From Candidatus Thiosymbion sp. (GTDB lineage Bacteria; Pseudomonadota; Gammaproteobacteria; Chromatiales; Chromatiaceae): a stretch of 64,000 nt of DNA. The stretch spans positions 98,139 to 162,138 of the forward strand of contig JAHDND010000024.1 of assembly GCA_018435665.1 (NCBI GenBank), given 5' to 3'. Position 1 is the stretch's first letter. Each line of letters begins with the position of its first letter. Positions 18,654 to 33,398 of this stretch are shown one piece after another. A model generated the notes under the pieces. It did not search any database and had not been told where the DNA came from. It saw nothing but the letters and a program-made list of their open reading frames with translations. Position numbers and translations under genes: made by a program.

Positions 18654-19745
18654 TCAGACGCCGACGCGCATGGCCTGGGTGATCTCGTCCTGGTCCAGGT
18701 CCTTGAGGACCGGGCCATCCGGGGACTTGTCCACCATGATGTCGAGCAGGTTCGACAGGTTGCGGGCGTAGAAGGCGCTCGCGTCCGCCGGGACCATCGC
18801 CGGGAAGTTGGTGTGACCCACCAGGATCACGCCCTGCTTCTCCACCACTCGGTCCTTCTCGGTGAGGGGGCAGTTGCCGCCATTGGCCGCCGCCAGGTCG
18901 ACGATCACCGAACCCGGGCGCATGCGGCCCACCACCTCGGGGGTGATGAGGATCGGCGCCGGGCGGCAGGGGATGAGGGCGGTGGAGATGATGATGTGGG
19001 CCTTGGCCAGTTCGTCGGCCAGGGCGGCCTGCTGGCGGGCCTTGGCCTCGTCGGACAACTCCTTGGCGTAGCCGCCGGCGCCGGAGCCGCTCTCGCCGAT
19101 GTCCAGCTCGATGGCCTTGGCGCCCAGGGACTGGATCTGCTCCTTGGTCTCCGGCCGCACGTCATAGCCGTAGACATCGCAGCCTAGGCGGCGGGCGGTG
19201 GCGATGGCCTGGAGACCGGCGACCCCGGCGCCCAGCACCACCAGGCGGGCGGGCTTGGCCGAGCCGGCGGAGGTCATCATCATCGGCATGAAACGCCCGT
19301 AATGGGCGGCGGCCTCGATGACCGCGCGGTAGCCGGCGATGTTGCTCTGGGAGGAGAGGGCGTCCATGGACTGGGCGCGGGAGATGCGCGGGATGCGCTC
19401 CACCGCCATGACGCGGATGTCCTTCCGGACCATGGCGCCGATGATCTCGTCCTCGCCGCAGGTCTCGACATAGCCCAGGTAGATGCCGCCGGTCTGCATG
19501 GCGGCGACCTCGTCGGCGTCCGGCTTGCGCACCTTGAGCAGGATGTCGACGGCAAAGGCGGTGGCGCGAGGGACGATCTCGGCGCCCGCCTCCCGGTATT
19601 GCTCATCGGGGTAATGGGAGGCGATGCCAGCGCCGGCCTCGACCAGGACCTGAAAGCCGGTCTTGACCAGCTTCTTGACCACCTCGGGGGTGGAGGCGAC
19701 ACGGGTCTCCCCGGCGCACGTCTCTCTTGGGACACCGATTTTCAT
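18654..19745 (-). CDS. pntAA: NAD(P) transhydrogenase alpha-1 subunit (NAD-binding) PntAA
   Basis: The ATG at 19745 starts MKIGVPRETCAGETRVAS, the typical family start (363 residues); a TTG 45 bp upstream is less likely. The protein is the soluble dI domain that binds NAD(H): MDALSSQSNIAGYRAV near 130, VVLGAGVAGLQAIATARRLG near 170, and GSVIVDLAAANGGN near 270. It heads the pntAA-pntAB-pntB operon. The shared intergenic region with gltB (533 bp) contains the gltB sigma-54 site and no obvious strong promoter on this strand. Confidence 0.95.
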   Translation of the reverse strand: MKIGVPRETCAGETRVASTPEVVKKLVKTGFQVLVEAGAGIASHYPDEQYREAGAEIVPRATAFAVDILLKVRKPDADEVAAMQTGGIYLGYVETCGEDEIIGAMVRKDIRVMAVERIPRISRAQSMDALSSQSNIAGYRAVIEAAAHYGRFMPMMMTSAGSAKPARLVVLGAGVAGLQAIATARRLGCDVYGYDVRPETKEQIQSLGAKAIELDIGESGSGAGGYAKELSDEAKARQQAALADELAKAHIIISTALIPCRPAPILITPEVVGRMRPGSVIVDLAAANGGNCPLTEKDRVVEKQGVILVGHTNFPAMVPADASAFYARNLSNLLDIMVDKSPDGPVLKDLDQDEITQAMRVGV

Positions 19746-20182
19746 GACAGCAGTGTTCTTCGGCGAGGTCGCGACGCGGTGACTTGCCAATGGCCAACCC
19801 GCCGCGATGATTGAAAAGACAAAAAATCAGGGGCGCGTAAGAGTAGCCGTCACTTGTCAGGCAATCAAGGCCTTGGCGGGATTGAGGCCCTCTTTTGGGG
19901 CACGAGGGGCGGAAAAGGGCCTGGCGTTGGGCGTGTCGGGGCGCCGGTCGTGCGCTTTGCACCTTCGTGGTGCGTTAAATCCCGGCCCTGCACTCTCAGC
20001 GAGCACATCGATCAGGGGCTAGACTGGAAGTGCCGGATGCTTGAGGCCCCGGTTCTGCGGCAATTTCCGGCGCCAGGGTCGGCATGGGGTGAGCGATTTC
20101 CTCGCCCTAGGCCGCTCTCCAGCTCCCCGGGGAGGGGGCGTGCGCCCGCTCGGGACCTGGTCCCTCCGGCTGAGGTCCTACC

Positions 20183-20198
20183 TGGCACGAATCTGGCA
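20183..20198 (+). promoter_or_regulatory. sigma-54 (RpoN) promoter for gltBD
   Basis: TGGCACGAATCTGGCA carries a perfect -24 element (TGGCACG) and a near-perfect -12 (TGGCA against TTGCA), with GG and GC at the required spacing. It lies 80 bp before the gltB start. Nitrogen-assimilation genes are classic RpoN/NtrC targets, so context agrees. An NtrC-binding site upstream was not identified. Confidence 0.7.
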
Positions 20199-20278
20199 TT
20201 CACCCCCAAGGCCCGGCGAATAGCCTCTCACGCTAAAGGCTGTCGTCACCAGGATTACAGGTTTTCACGAGGTCAGCG

Positions 20279-24912
<4,634 letters not shown>

Positions 24913-24922
<10 letters not shown>

Positions 24923-25034
24923 GAGGACCCGCGATCATGGGCAAGACCCGCGCTCATCGTCACCCCCGCGGCCGGCGGCCCGCCGCACCCTTGCAGGCCG
25001 CACCGGCCCTGGCCGCTTAGGAGGATCATCGCTC

Positions 25035-25046
<12 letters not shown>
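24913..25046 (+). repeat. direct repeat duplicating the gltD ribosome-binding/start region
   Basis: Positions 24913-24948 and 25011-25046 match at 31 of 36 bases. Each copy has GGCCGC, a TAG stop merged with AGGAGGA, then TCATGGGCAAGACC. The spacing is 98 bp, not a multiple of three. The second copy starts true gltD; the first starts a 27-codon ORF. It looks like a tandem duplication of the gltB/gltD junction followed by drift. Confidence 0.75.
24937..25020 (+). CDS. 27-codon mini-ORF between gltB and gltD
   Basis: ATG at 24937 is preceded by a strong AGGAGG and opens with [14 protein letters not shown], ending at a TAG that overlaps the gltD Shine-Dalgarno. The first four codons equal those of gltD (MGKT). 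The peptide is Arg/Pro/Ala rich and resembles no protein I know. It may be translated as a leader that couples gltD to gltB, or be a by-product of duplication. Confidence 0.35.
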   Translation: MGKTRAHRHPRGRRPAAPLQAAPALAA

Positions 25047-26480
<1,434 letters not shown>

Positions 26481-26487
26481 CAATGAC

Positions 26488-26518
26488 AAAAAGGGGCGGT
26501 CCCTGGTGGGACCGCCCC
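26488..26518 (-). terminator. rho-independent terminator of gdhA (shared with gltD)
   Basis: An 11-bp perfect stem (GGGGCGGTCCC / GGGACCGCCCC, loop of 4) lies between the convergent gltD and gdhA genes. Read on the minus strand it is followed by TTTTTGTC, so it terminates gdhA. On the plus strand the stem lacks a U-run behind it, so it would stop gltD transcripts less well. Confidence 0.8.
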
Positions 26519-26576
26519 TGGCGAGGCGCCGAGGCCCTCGAAGGGGCCTGGGGACCTAGGATGCCGGGCGCGAGGT

Positions 26577-27929
<1,353 letters not shown>

Positions 27930-28681
27930 AGTTTTATCAGCGGGAAAACCCGTCTCAGTGGGTAAAGGTGAATATCGCGCGAGGGTAATGGCCGCGCCGC
28001 CAGTCCAAGATGGGCCAAGTGAAGCGCCAGGCGCATTCCGAGCCTTTCAAGGGGTGGCAAATGATAGGCCGTTAAGGCTTCTGAAGCAAGCCTGATCAAT
28101 AAAAAGACCGATTGAAGTTGCAATGAGGTGAAGATGTAAATAGAGTCTGGTCAAAGGTCTCGGTATCAGCTCCCGGATTGGTGTTATGGGGGCATAACAT
28201 TCTGGTACCTAAGAACTTTTATTCTCCTTGCGGGGGATTTTAAGCAACCAGTTACCAAACTGGCGTGCTCGCTTTTTTAATTCATGATTAATCAACCGTT
28301 CATTCATTCTGCAATGGGCGTTTGACTGGCTTGGGGTGTGACCTGCCATTCGGTTTAATGGTATTTCAATCGAATGTTGAGAGGGTCGGCCTGTGCCGTG
28401 AAAGCGGTGGGAATGGGTTCGAGATGGGGTATGGGTTCAAATATACAAATCGCCCTTTATGCACACCTTATTTCCGTTTTCGGCCTTGATGAGGAGTGTC
28501 GGGTAGCAGGTGCCACGTAAATGGCTATTGCCCCCTCTTTCTTGGCGGTGATGCTTGGGTAGAGGGGATAACGGTTTCGCCGAATGAAGGTGATGCCCAT
28601 TCCCGGCAGGGAACGGGTTGGGGCCTGACGGTCAGTCCAAGTAACCGTTCAGACCCCTCACGTCTGAGTAGCAGCATCTAG
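27930..28681. other. 750-bp AT-richer intergenic region upstream of gdhA
   Basis: No convincing gene is seen. It contains the presumed gdhA promoter (minus strand), a small palindrome GTTATGGGGGCATAAC near 28180, and CCAGTTACCAAACTGG near 28248. Composition is less GC-rich than the flanking genes. A short frame at 28496-28681 has no similarity I recognise. Confidence 0.5.
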
Positions 28682-28756
28682 AGCACAACCCGCTGATTTT
28701 CTTGCCCCCTCCCCCCTGGCGGGGGAGGGTTGGGGAGGGGGGGCTGAACGGTTACC
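28682..28756. repeat. 70-bp G/C-tract hairpin repeat, copy 1
   Basis: The segment from AGCACAA to TGAACGGT matches 62219-62288, with identical central CCCTCCCCCCTGGCGGGGGA and GGGTTGGGGAG. CCCTCCCCC and GGGGGAGGG form a stem around TGGC. It ends at the stop of the minus-strand PIG-L gene, where it could end transcription. Confidence 0.7.
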
Positions 28757-29438
28757 AGTCCAACTGGCGCGCCAGCATGAAGGCCTCGGCGGCCTCGCGG
28801 CCGACGCTGGCCCCGCGCCAGCGGGCCAGGGATGCGACCCCCTCGCGGGAGCGGGGATGGGGCCAGTCGCGCACCTCGGCGGCATAGGCCGCGAGGGCGG
28901 CGAGCTTGCCGTCCAGGGTGGCGCCGATGTCCACGAACCAGTTGGGGGTGAAGGGGGCGCCGGAGCCGGGAGGCTGCCATTCGGTGCTGGAAGGCACCTC
29001 GAAACAGAGCAGGGTGCGCACCGGGTGGCCGGATTGGGGGCGGCAGGCGGTCATCACCGCCTGATGGGTGCGGCGATGGTCGATGTTGAGATCCCCGGCA
29101 TGGTGGGTGAAGAGGGTGGCGGGCCGGTGACGGGCGATGAGGGCCTCGACCCGCTGGGTGAGGTCGAGCAGGGGGACGCTGTCCAGGCGGTTGTCGGGCA
29201 GGTCGTCGAAATGGATCGAGGCCGCGCCGAGGATATCCGCCGCGGCCCGGGCGGCGGCCCGCCGTTGGTCCAGTTCCGCCTGGCGGTGAGCGGGGTCGGG
29301 ATGGCGGGCCCCGATGCCATCGGCGAGGAAGGCGAGGTGGATCTCGGTGCCTGCAGCGGCCGCTTTGATGAGGGTGCCCCCGCAGCCGAGGACCTCATCG
29401 TCGGGATGGGCGGCGATCACGAGAATGCGGGGGGCCAT
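28752..29438 (-). CDS. PIG-L (LmbE) family N-deacetylase
   Basis: The ATG at 29438 (228 residues) has GGAG before it and starts MAPRILVIAAHPDDEVLGCGG. Zinc ligands are AHPDDE (residues 9-14) and the His in FTHHAGDLNIDHRRTH near 120. The family removes acetyl groups from N-acetyl sugars or related small molecules. It follows pseC by 79 bp, so it may deacetylate an intermediate of the nonulosonate or O-antigen sugar made by PseB/PseC. That pairing is inference. Confidence 0.88.
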   Translation of the reverse strand: MAPRILVIAAHPDDEVLGCGGTLIKAAAAGTEIHLAFLADGIGARHPDPAHRQAELDQRRAAARAAADILGAASIHFDDLPDNRLDSVPLLDLTQRVEALIARHRPATLFTHHAGDLNIDHRRTHQAVMTACRPQSGHPVRTLLCFEVPSSTEWQPPGSGAPFTPNWFVDIGATLDGKLAALAAYAAEVRDWPHPRSREGVASLARWRGASVGREAAEAFMLARQLDW

Positions 29439-29517
29439 ACGGTCACTCCGGGGGACAGGGCTGGGCGGGGCGTTGCCGTAGGTGCCGTCCAAGCAGCAGG
29501 GGGCATGCCGGAAGCCT

Positions 29518-30672
29518 TCAAGCCAGGGCGTCGCGCAGGGCCGCCACGACCTGGTCCTGCTCCGGCTCGGTCAGGAGCGGGTAGAGGGGCAGGCTGATGG
29601 CCCGCTCATAATAAGCCTCGGCCACGGGGAAATCGCCGTGCAGGAAGCCGAACCGGGCATAGTCCGGCTGGGTATGGACCGGGATGTAGTGGACGTTGAC
29701 GCCGATGCCCGCCGCGCGCAGGGCGTCGAATACCCGACGCCGGTCCCCGGGGACCTGCACCGGGTAGAGGTGCAGGGCGGAAAGGTGGGCGGAATCCCGG
29801 TAGGGCAGGCGCAGCGGCAGATCGGCGAGCAGGCGATCGTAGCGTTCGGCCAGGCGCTGGCGGCGCGCGACGTAGTCGTCGAGGCGCTGCAACTGACTGT
29901 AGCCCAAAGCGGCCTGGATATCCGTCAGCCGGTAGTTGAAGCCCAGTTCCAGTTGCTGGTAGTACCAGGGGGCCTCCCGCTCGCCCAAGATCTCACCCCG
30001 CATCTCCGCGGGGTCGCGGCTGATGCCGTGGCTGCGCAGCCGGGCCAGGCGCGCCGCCAGGGCCGGGTCGTTGGTGGTGGCCAGACCGCCCTCGCCGGTG
30101 GTGATGAGCTTGACCGGGTGGAAGCTGAAGACCGTGATGTCGCTGAAGCGGCCGTTGCCGATGGGCTCCCCCTGGTAGCGCCCGCCGATGGCATGGGAGG
30201 CATCCTCGATGACGCGAAAGCCGAAGCGCCGGGCCAGGGCGGCGATGGCCGCCAGGTCGCAGGGCTGGCCGGCGAAGTGGACCGGGACCACCACCTTGGG
30301 CAGCCGGCCCAGGCGCTCCGCCGCCTCCAGCTTGGTGGCCAGGGCGGCGGGGTCGAGGTTGTAGGTGCGCGGGTCGATGTCGACGAAGTCCACCCGGGCG
30401 CCGCAATAGCGCCCGCAATTGGCGGAGGCGACGAAGGTGTTGGGCGAGGTCCACAACCAGTCCCCCGGCCCCAGCCCTAGGGCCAGGCAGGCGAGGTGCA
30501 GGGCGCTGGTGGCCGAGTTGACCGCCACGCCGTGGGCGGCGCCGCAATAGGCGGCGACGGCCTGCTCGAAACGCGGCACCGCCGGCCCCTGGGTGAGGAA
30601 GTCCGAGCGCAGCACGGCGGTGACGGCGGCGATATCGGCCTCGGTGATGGCTTGGCGACCGTAGGGGATCAT
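29518..30672 (-). CDS. pseC: PseC-type UDP-4-amino-4,6-dideoxy-sugar aminotransferase
   Basis: The 384-residue DegT/DnrJ/EryC1 PLP enzyme starts IPYGRQAITEADIAAV, typical of PseC. PLP Lys lies in FSFHPVKLITTGEGG near residue 185, with VIEDASHAIGG upstream and the Ser/Thr phosphate site VNSATSALHLA. It would aminate the 4-keto product of PseB with glutamate as donor. It lies 177 bp after pseB on the same strand. Confidence 0.92.
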   Translation of the reverse strand: MIPYGRQAITEADIAAVTAVLRSDFLTQGPAVPRFEQAVAAYCGAAHGVAVNSATSALHLACLALGLGPGDWLWTSPNTFVASANCGRYCGARVDFVDIDPRTYNLDPAALATKLEAAERLGRLPKVVVPVHFAGQPCDLAAIAALARRFGFRVIEDASHAIGGRYQGEPIGNGRFSDITVFSFHPVKLITTGEGGLATTNDPALAARLARLRSHGISRDPAEMRGEILGEREAPWYYQQLELGFNYRLTDIQAALGYSQLQRLDDYVARRQRLAERYDRLLADLPLRLPYRDSAHLSALHLYPVQVPGDRRRVFDALRAAGIGVNVHYIPVHTQPDYARFGFLHGDFPVAEAYYERAISLPLYPLLTEPEQDQVVAALRDALA

Positions 30673-30849
30673 GGGGGCGGTAGGTCAGGGTTCTGGGATC
30701 AGCGGGTGGTGGTCATGATGCGGCGGGGTTGTCGGATGACCAAGAGGGTGCATCGGGAGGATCAGGGCCTGATCCGCGCCCGACCTGTCGGTAGCCTTGG
30801 GTGGTGGTAGCCTTGGGTGCGTGCGGGTGAGCTTGCGTTGGGCGTGTCT

Positions 30850-31854
30850 TCAGAGACTGACCTTCATCTCCCGTGAGACCAGGTGCCGCAGTTCGTCCAC
30901 GGTGAGGAAGTGGGGGTTGGTGCCGCTATTGTAGGCATAGCCGGGGGCTACGGGAGGGCAGCCGCTGCGCTCGCAATACTGGTCGACGCTGTACTTGGCC
31001 GCCATGGGCAGGATGGCGTAGTAGGGGCCGAGATCGACGGTGTTGAAGCTGTCGCTGGCGGTGATCATCTCCTCGTGGAGCTTCTCCCCGGGGCGGATGC
31101 CGACGATGGGGTGCTCGCACTCCGGGCCGATGGCCTGGGCCAGGTCGGTGACGCGGTAACTGGGGATCTTGGGAACGAAGATCTCCCCGCCATGGGCGTT
31201 CTGCCAGGCCCAGAGGACCATGTCCACCCCCTCCTGGAGGCAGATGTTGAAGCGGGTCATCTCCGGATCGGTGATCGGCAGGACGCCGGTCTGGCGCCGG
31301 TCGAGGAAGAAGGGCACCACCGAGCCGCGGCTGCCGAGGACGTTGCCGTAGCGCACCACGGCGAAGCGGATGTCCCGGCCGCCCCGGATGTTGTTGGCGG
31401 CGGTGAAGAGCTTGTCGGAACAGAGCTTGGTGGCGCCGTAGAGGTTGATGGGCGCGGCGGCCTTGTCGGTGGAGAGGGCGATGACCCGCTTGACATCGGA
31501 CTCCAGGCAGGCGTCGACCAGGTTCTGGGCGCCGAGGATATTGGTCTTGATGAATTCCGAGGGATTGAACTCGGCGGCGGGGACCTGCTTGAGGGCCGCG
31601 GCGTGGACCACGGTGTCGATCCCCTCCAGGGCGCGCTTGAGGCGGCTGTAATCCCGCACGTCGCCGATGAAGTAGCGCAGGCAGGGGTAGCGGACGGGAT
31701 CGAACTGCTGCGACATCTCGTACTGTTTGAGCTCATCGCGGCTGTAGATCACCAGGCGTTTGGTGCGGGGGTGGGCGTCGAGGACCGTCTTGACAAAGGC
31801 GCGGCCGAAGGACCCGGTGCCCCCGGTGATGAGGATGGAACTGTCGGTGAACAT
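30850..31854 (-). CDS. pseB: PseB, UDP-GlcNAc 4,6-dehydratase (inverting)
   Basis: The 334-residue short-chain dehydrogenase starts SSILITGGTGSFGRAFVK (NADP site), followed by YSRDELKQYEM, HAAALKQVPAAEFNPSEFIKTN and the SDR catalytic region STDKAAAPINLYGATKL. These are diagnostic of PseB/FlaA1. It makes UDP-2-acetamido-2,6-dideoxy-L-arabino-hexos-4-ulose, the first step to pseudaminic acid used on flagellin or surface glycans. pseF/G/H/I are not in the window. Confidence 0.94.
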   Translation of the reverse strand: MFTDSSILITGGTGSFGRAFVKTVLDAHPRTKRLVIYSRDELKQYEMSQQFDPVRYPCLRYFIGDVRDYSRLKRALEGIDTVVHAAALKQVPAAEFNPSEFIKTNILGAQNLVDACLESDVKRVIALSTDKAAAPINLYGATKLCSDKLFTAANNIRGGRDIRFAVVRYGNVLGSRGSVVPFFLDRRQTGVLPITDPEMTRFNICLQEGVDMVLWAWQNAHGGEIFVPKIPSYRVTDLAQAIGPECEHPIVGIRPGEKLHEEMITASDSFNTVDLGPYYAILPMAAKYSVDQYCERSGCPPVAPGYAYNSGTNPHFLTVDELRHLVSREMKVSL

Positions 31855-32012
31855 GGCGGGATACGGCTACTGGGCCTGACGTGGGGACGAGGCGTGATGA
31901 GGGAGGGGACGAAGCATGATCTCAGCGGTCCGGCCCCACCGACGGGCACGCGTCGTGCGCGATTGCGGGATCATGACCGGGAACCGCGGTGGGGTAGGCC
32001 CAAGGGCGGTGC

Positions 32013-32885
32013 TCAGCGAACCGGCTGGACGCCCAGGTAGCGGTGCCATTTGCGTGTCCGCTTGACGTGCGTCGGCTGGTCGATGGGGTGTTCCCGGAAG
32101 TATTCCACGGCCTCCGGAACGCTCAGGCCGCGGTGGTGGATGCTGGCCAGGTGGCCGGTGATCTGCTCCCGCCAGCCGCGTTTGTTGCCCCAGTAGTGGG
32201 CATTGTAGGGCGGCTGACCCTTAACGTTGATCTCCCGGGCGCGGCCCCCGCCGGAGAGGACGGCGCTCATGGCGATCTGCTCGGTCAGGCGGTGACTGAT
32301 GCCCGCCGCCAGCATGGCGTCGCAGACTGCCAGGGCCTTCTTGACCAGCGGGGTGTTGGCGGCGGAGACCGCGGTGATGCCGGTATTCCACATCTCTGTG
32401 TCGCGGTCGATCCGCACCCCGTCCCAGTCCCGGTGGCCCACCAGCTTCCACAGGGCCTTGGCGCCCTTGTTGCCCTGGCGACCGCTGTCATAAAGCTTGT
32501 ATTCCAGGCACTCCATGCAGATGTCGCCCTGACGGGCCCCAGCGATGACGGGACCGAAATCCCGGTTGATGATCATGTCGGTATCCAGGTAAATGGCCAC
32601 ATCCGCCTGGGGACTGGCGTCGAGACCGACCTCCAGGGTCTTGATCAGGGCGCGGAAGAAGTACCGCTGGGGACCAAGCCAATCATTGAGCTCGTCCGCC
32701 GACATCCCCTGGACGCGGATGGCATCGCCAAACGAGTGAAAATAGCGCGGGTGATCGGTGGAGACCAGGATCTCGAAGGGTGGCTCGGCCCGGGCCAGCA
32801 GGCTGAGGATCGCCCAGTGCGCCTGCCAGTAGAGGGCGTCCTCCGGGCCGAAAACCATCAGGGAGTAACGGGTTAACAAGCTCAA
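32013..32885 (-). CDS. putative GT-A-fold glycosyltransferase
   Basis: The 290-residue product has a DxD at residues 101-103 (IYLDTDMIINRDFG), the metal/nucleotide-sugar site of GT-A glycosyltransferases, and a later EMWNTGITAVSA block that resembles the acceptor region of such enzymes. No transmembrane segment is seen. The start may be TTG at 32885 (GAGG just upstream) or ATG at 32858. It precedes pseB by 158 bp on the same strand, so a role in surface glycan assembly is likely but unproven. Confidence 0.6.
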   Translation of the reverse strand: MSLLTRYSLMVFGPEDALYWQAHWAILSLLARAEPPFEILVSTDHPRYFHSFGDAIRVQGMSADELNDWLGPQRYFFRALIKTLEVGLDASPQADVAIYLDTDMIINRDFGPVIAGARQGDICMECLEYKLYDSGRQGNKGAKALWKLVGHRDWDGVRIDRDTEMWNTGITAVSAANTPLVKKALAVCDAMLAAGISHRLTEQIAMSAVLSGGGRAREINVKGQPPYNAHYWGNKRGWREQITGHLASIHHRGLSVPEAVEYFREHPIDQPTHVKRTRKWHRYLGVQPVR

Positions 32886-33126
32886 TACCTCGGATCTGCG
32901 CCGGTCCTGCGGGGCCTGACCAGGCCGCGGTGGAGGGTGGCGGGCGGTTTGTATATTAGAAACAACTAATTAAACCATTGTAATCCTGCCCTTGGCCCCC
33001 TGCAATGGCCGCAGTCCCACTGCCGCAGTGATCTGGGGGTTCGCGCCGGCTTGCCAGCGGATGTGGGTGGTCAGGTCGCCATGCCTCCATAGGTCCCCCG
33101 CCGGCTAAGGGCCTATAATTTGCTGA

Positions 33127-33293
33127 GGTATCGCCATCGCATTTCGGCTTTTGGCATGGACAAGGGAGGGTCGGGTGGCGTCTGGCGGGGGTGTCGACCG
33201 CAGGGATGCGGTCGTCAAGCCTCCAGGGACGGATTCACGGCGTCCCCCGCCAGACGCCACCCGACCCGGGAGCACCAAAAATTGCTATGTGTT
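33127..33293 (-). repeat. nested palindromic dispersed element, copy A
   Basis: A perfect 24-bp inverted repeat (33168-33191 and 33244-33267, core GGCGTCTGGCGGGGG) encloses an 8-bp hairpin (CGACCGCA / TGCGGTCG at 33195-33214). Outer ends carry GCCGAAA-type sequence shared with copies B and C; this copy is in the opposite orientation. It has no ORF. It occupies most of the 513-bp gap before the PEP-binding gene; the rest of that gap shows nothing else. Confidence 0.75.
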
Positions 33294-33398
33294 GCCTGAG
33301 GCAGCCCCGCGACTAGAGGTACCCGTGAAACCTGACACCAGGTTTCCGTCCTTTTCCGCCCCATCCCGCTCAGCACCCCTAGCCCCGCAGGTAACGGC

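Noticed and set aside
28226..28260. Sigma-54 site for gdhA on the minus strand (TGGTAACTGGTTGC)
   Set aside because: The GG-to-GC spacing is one base too short, which sigma-54 rarely tolerates.
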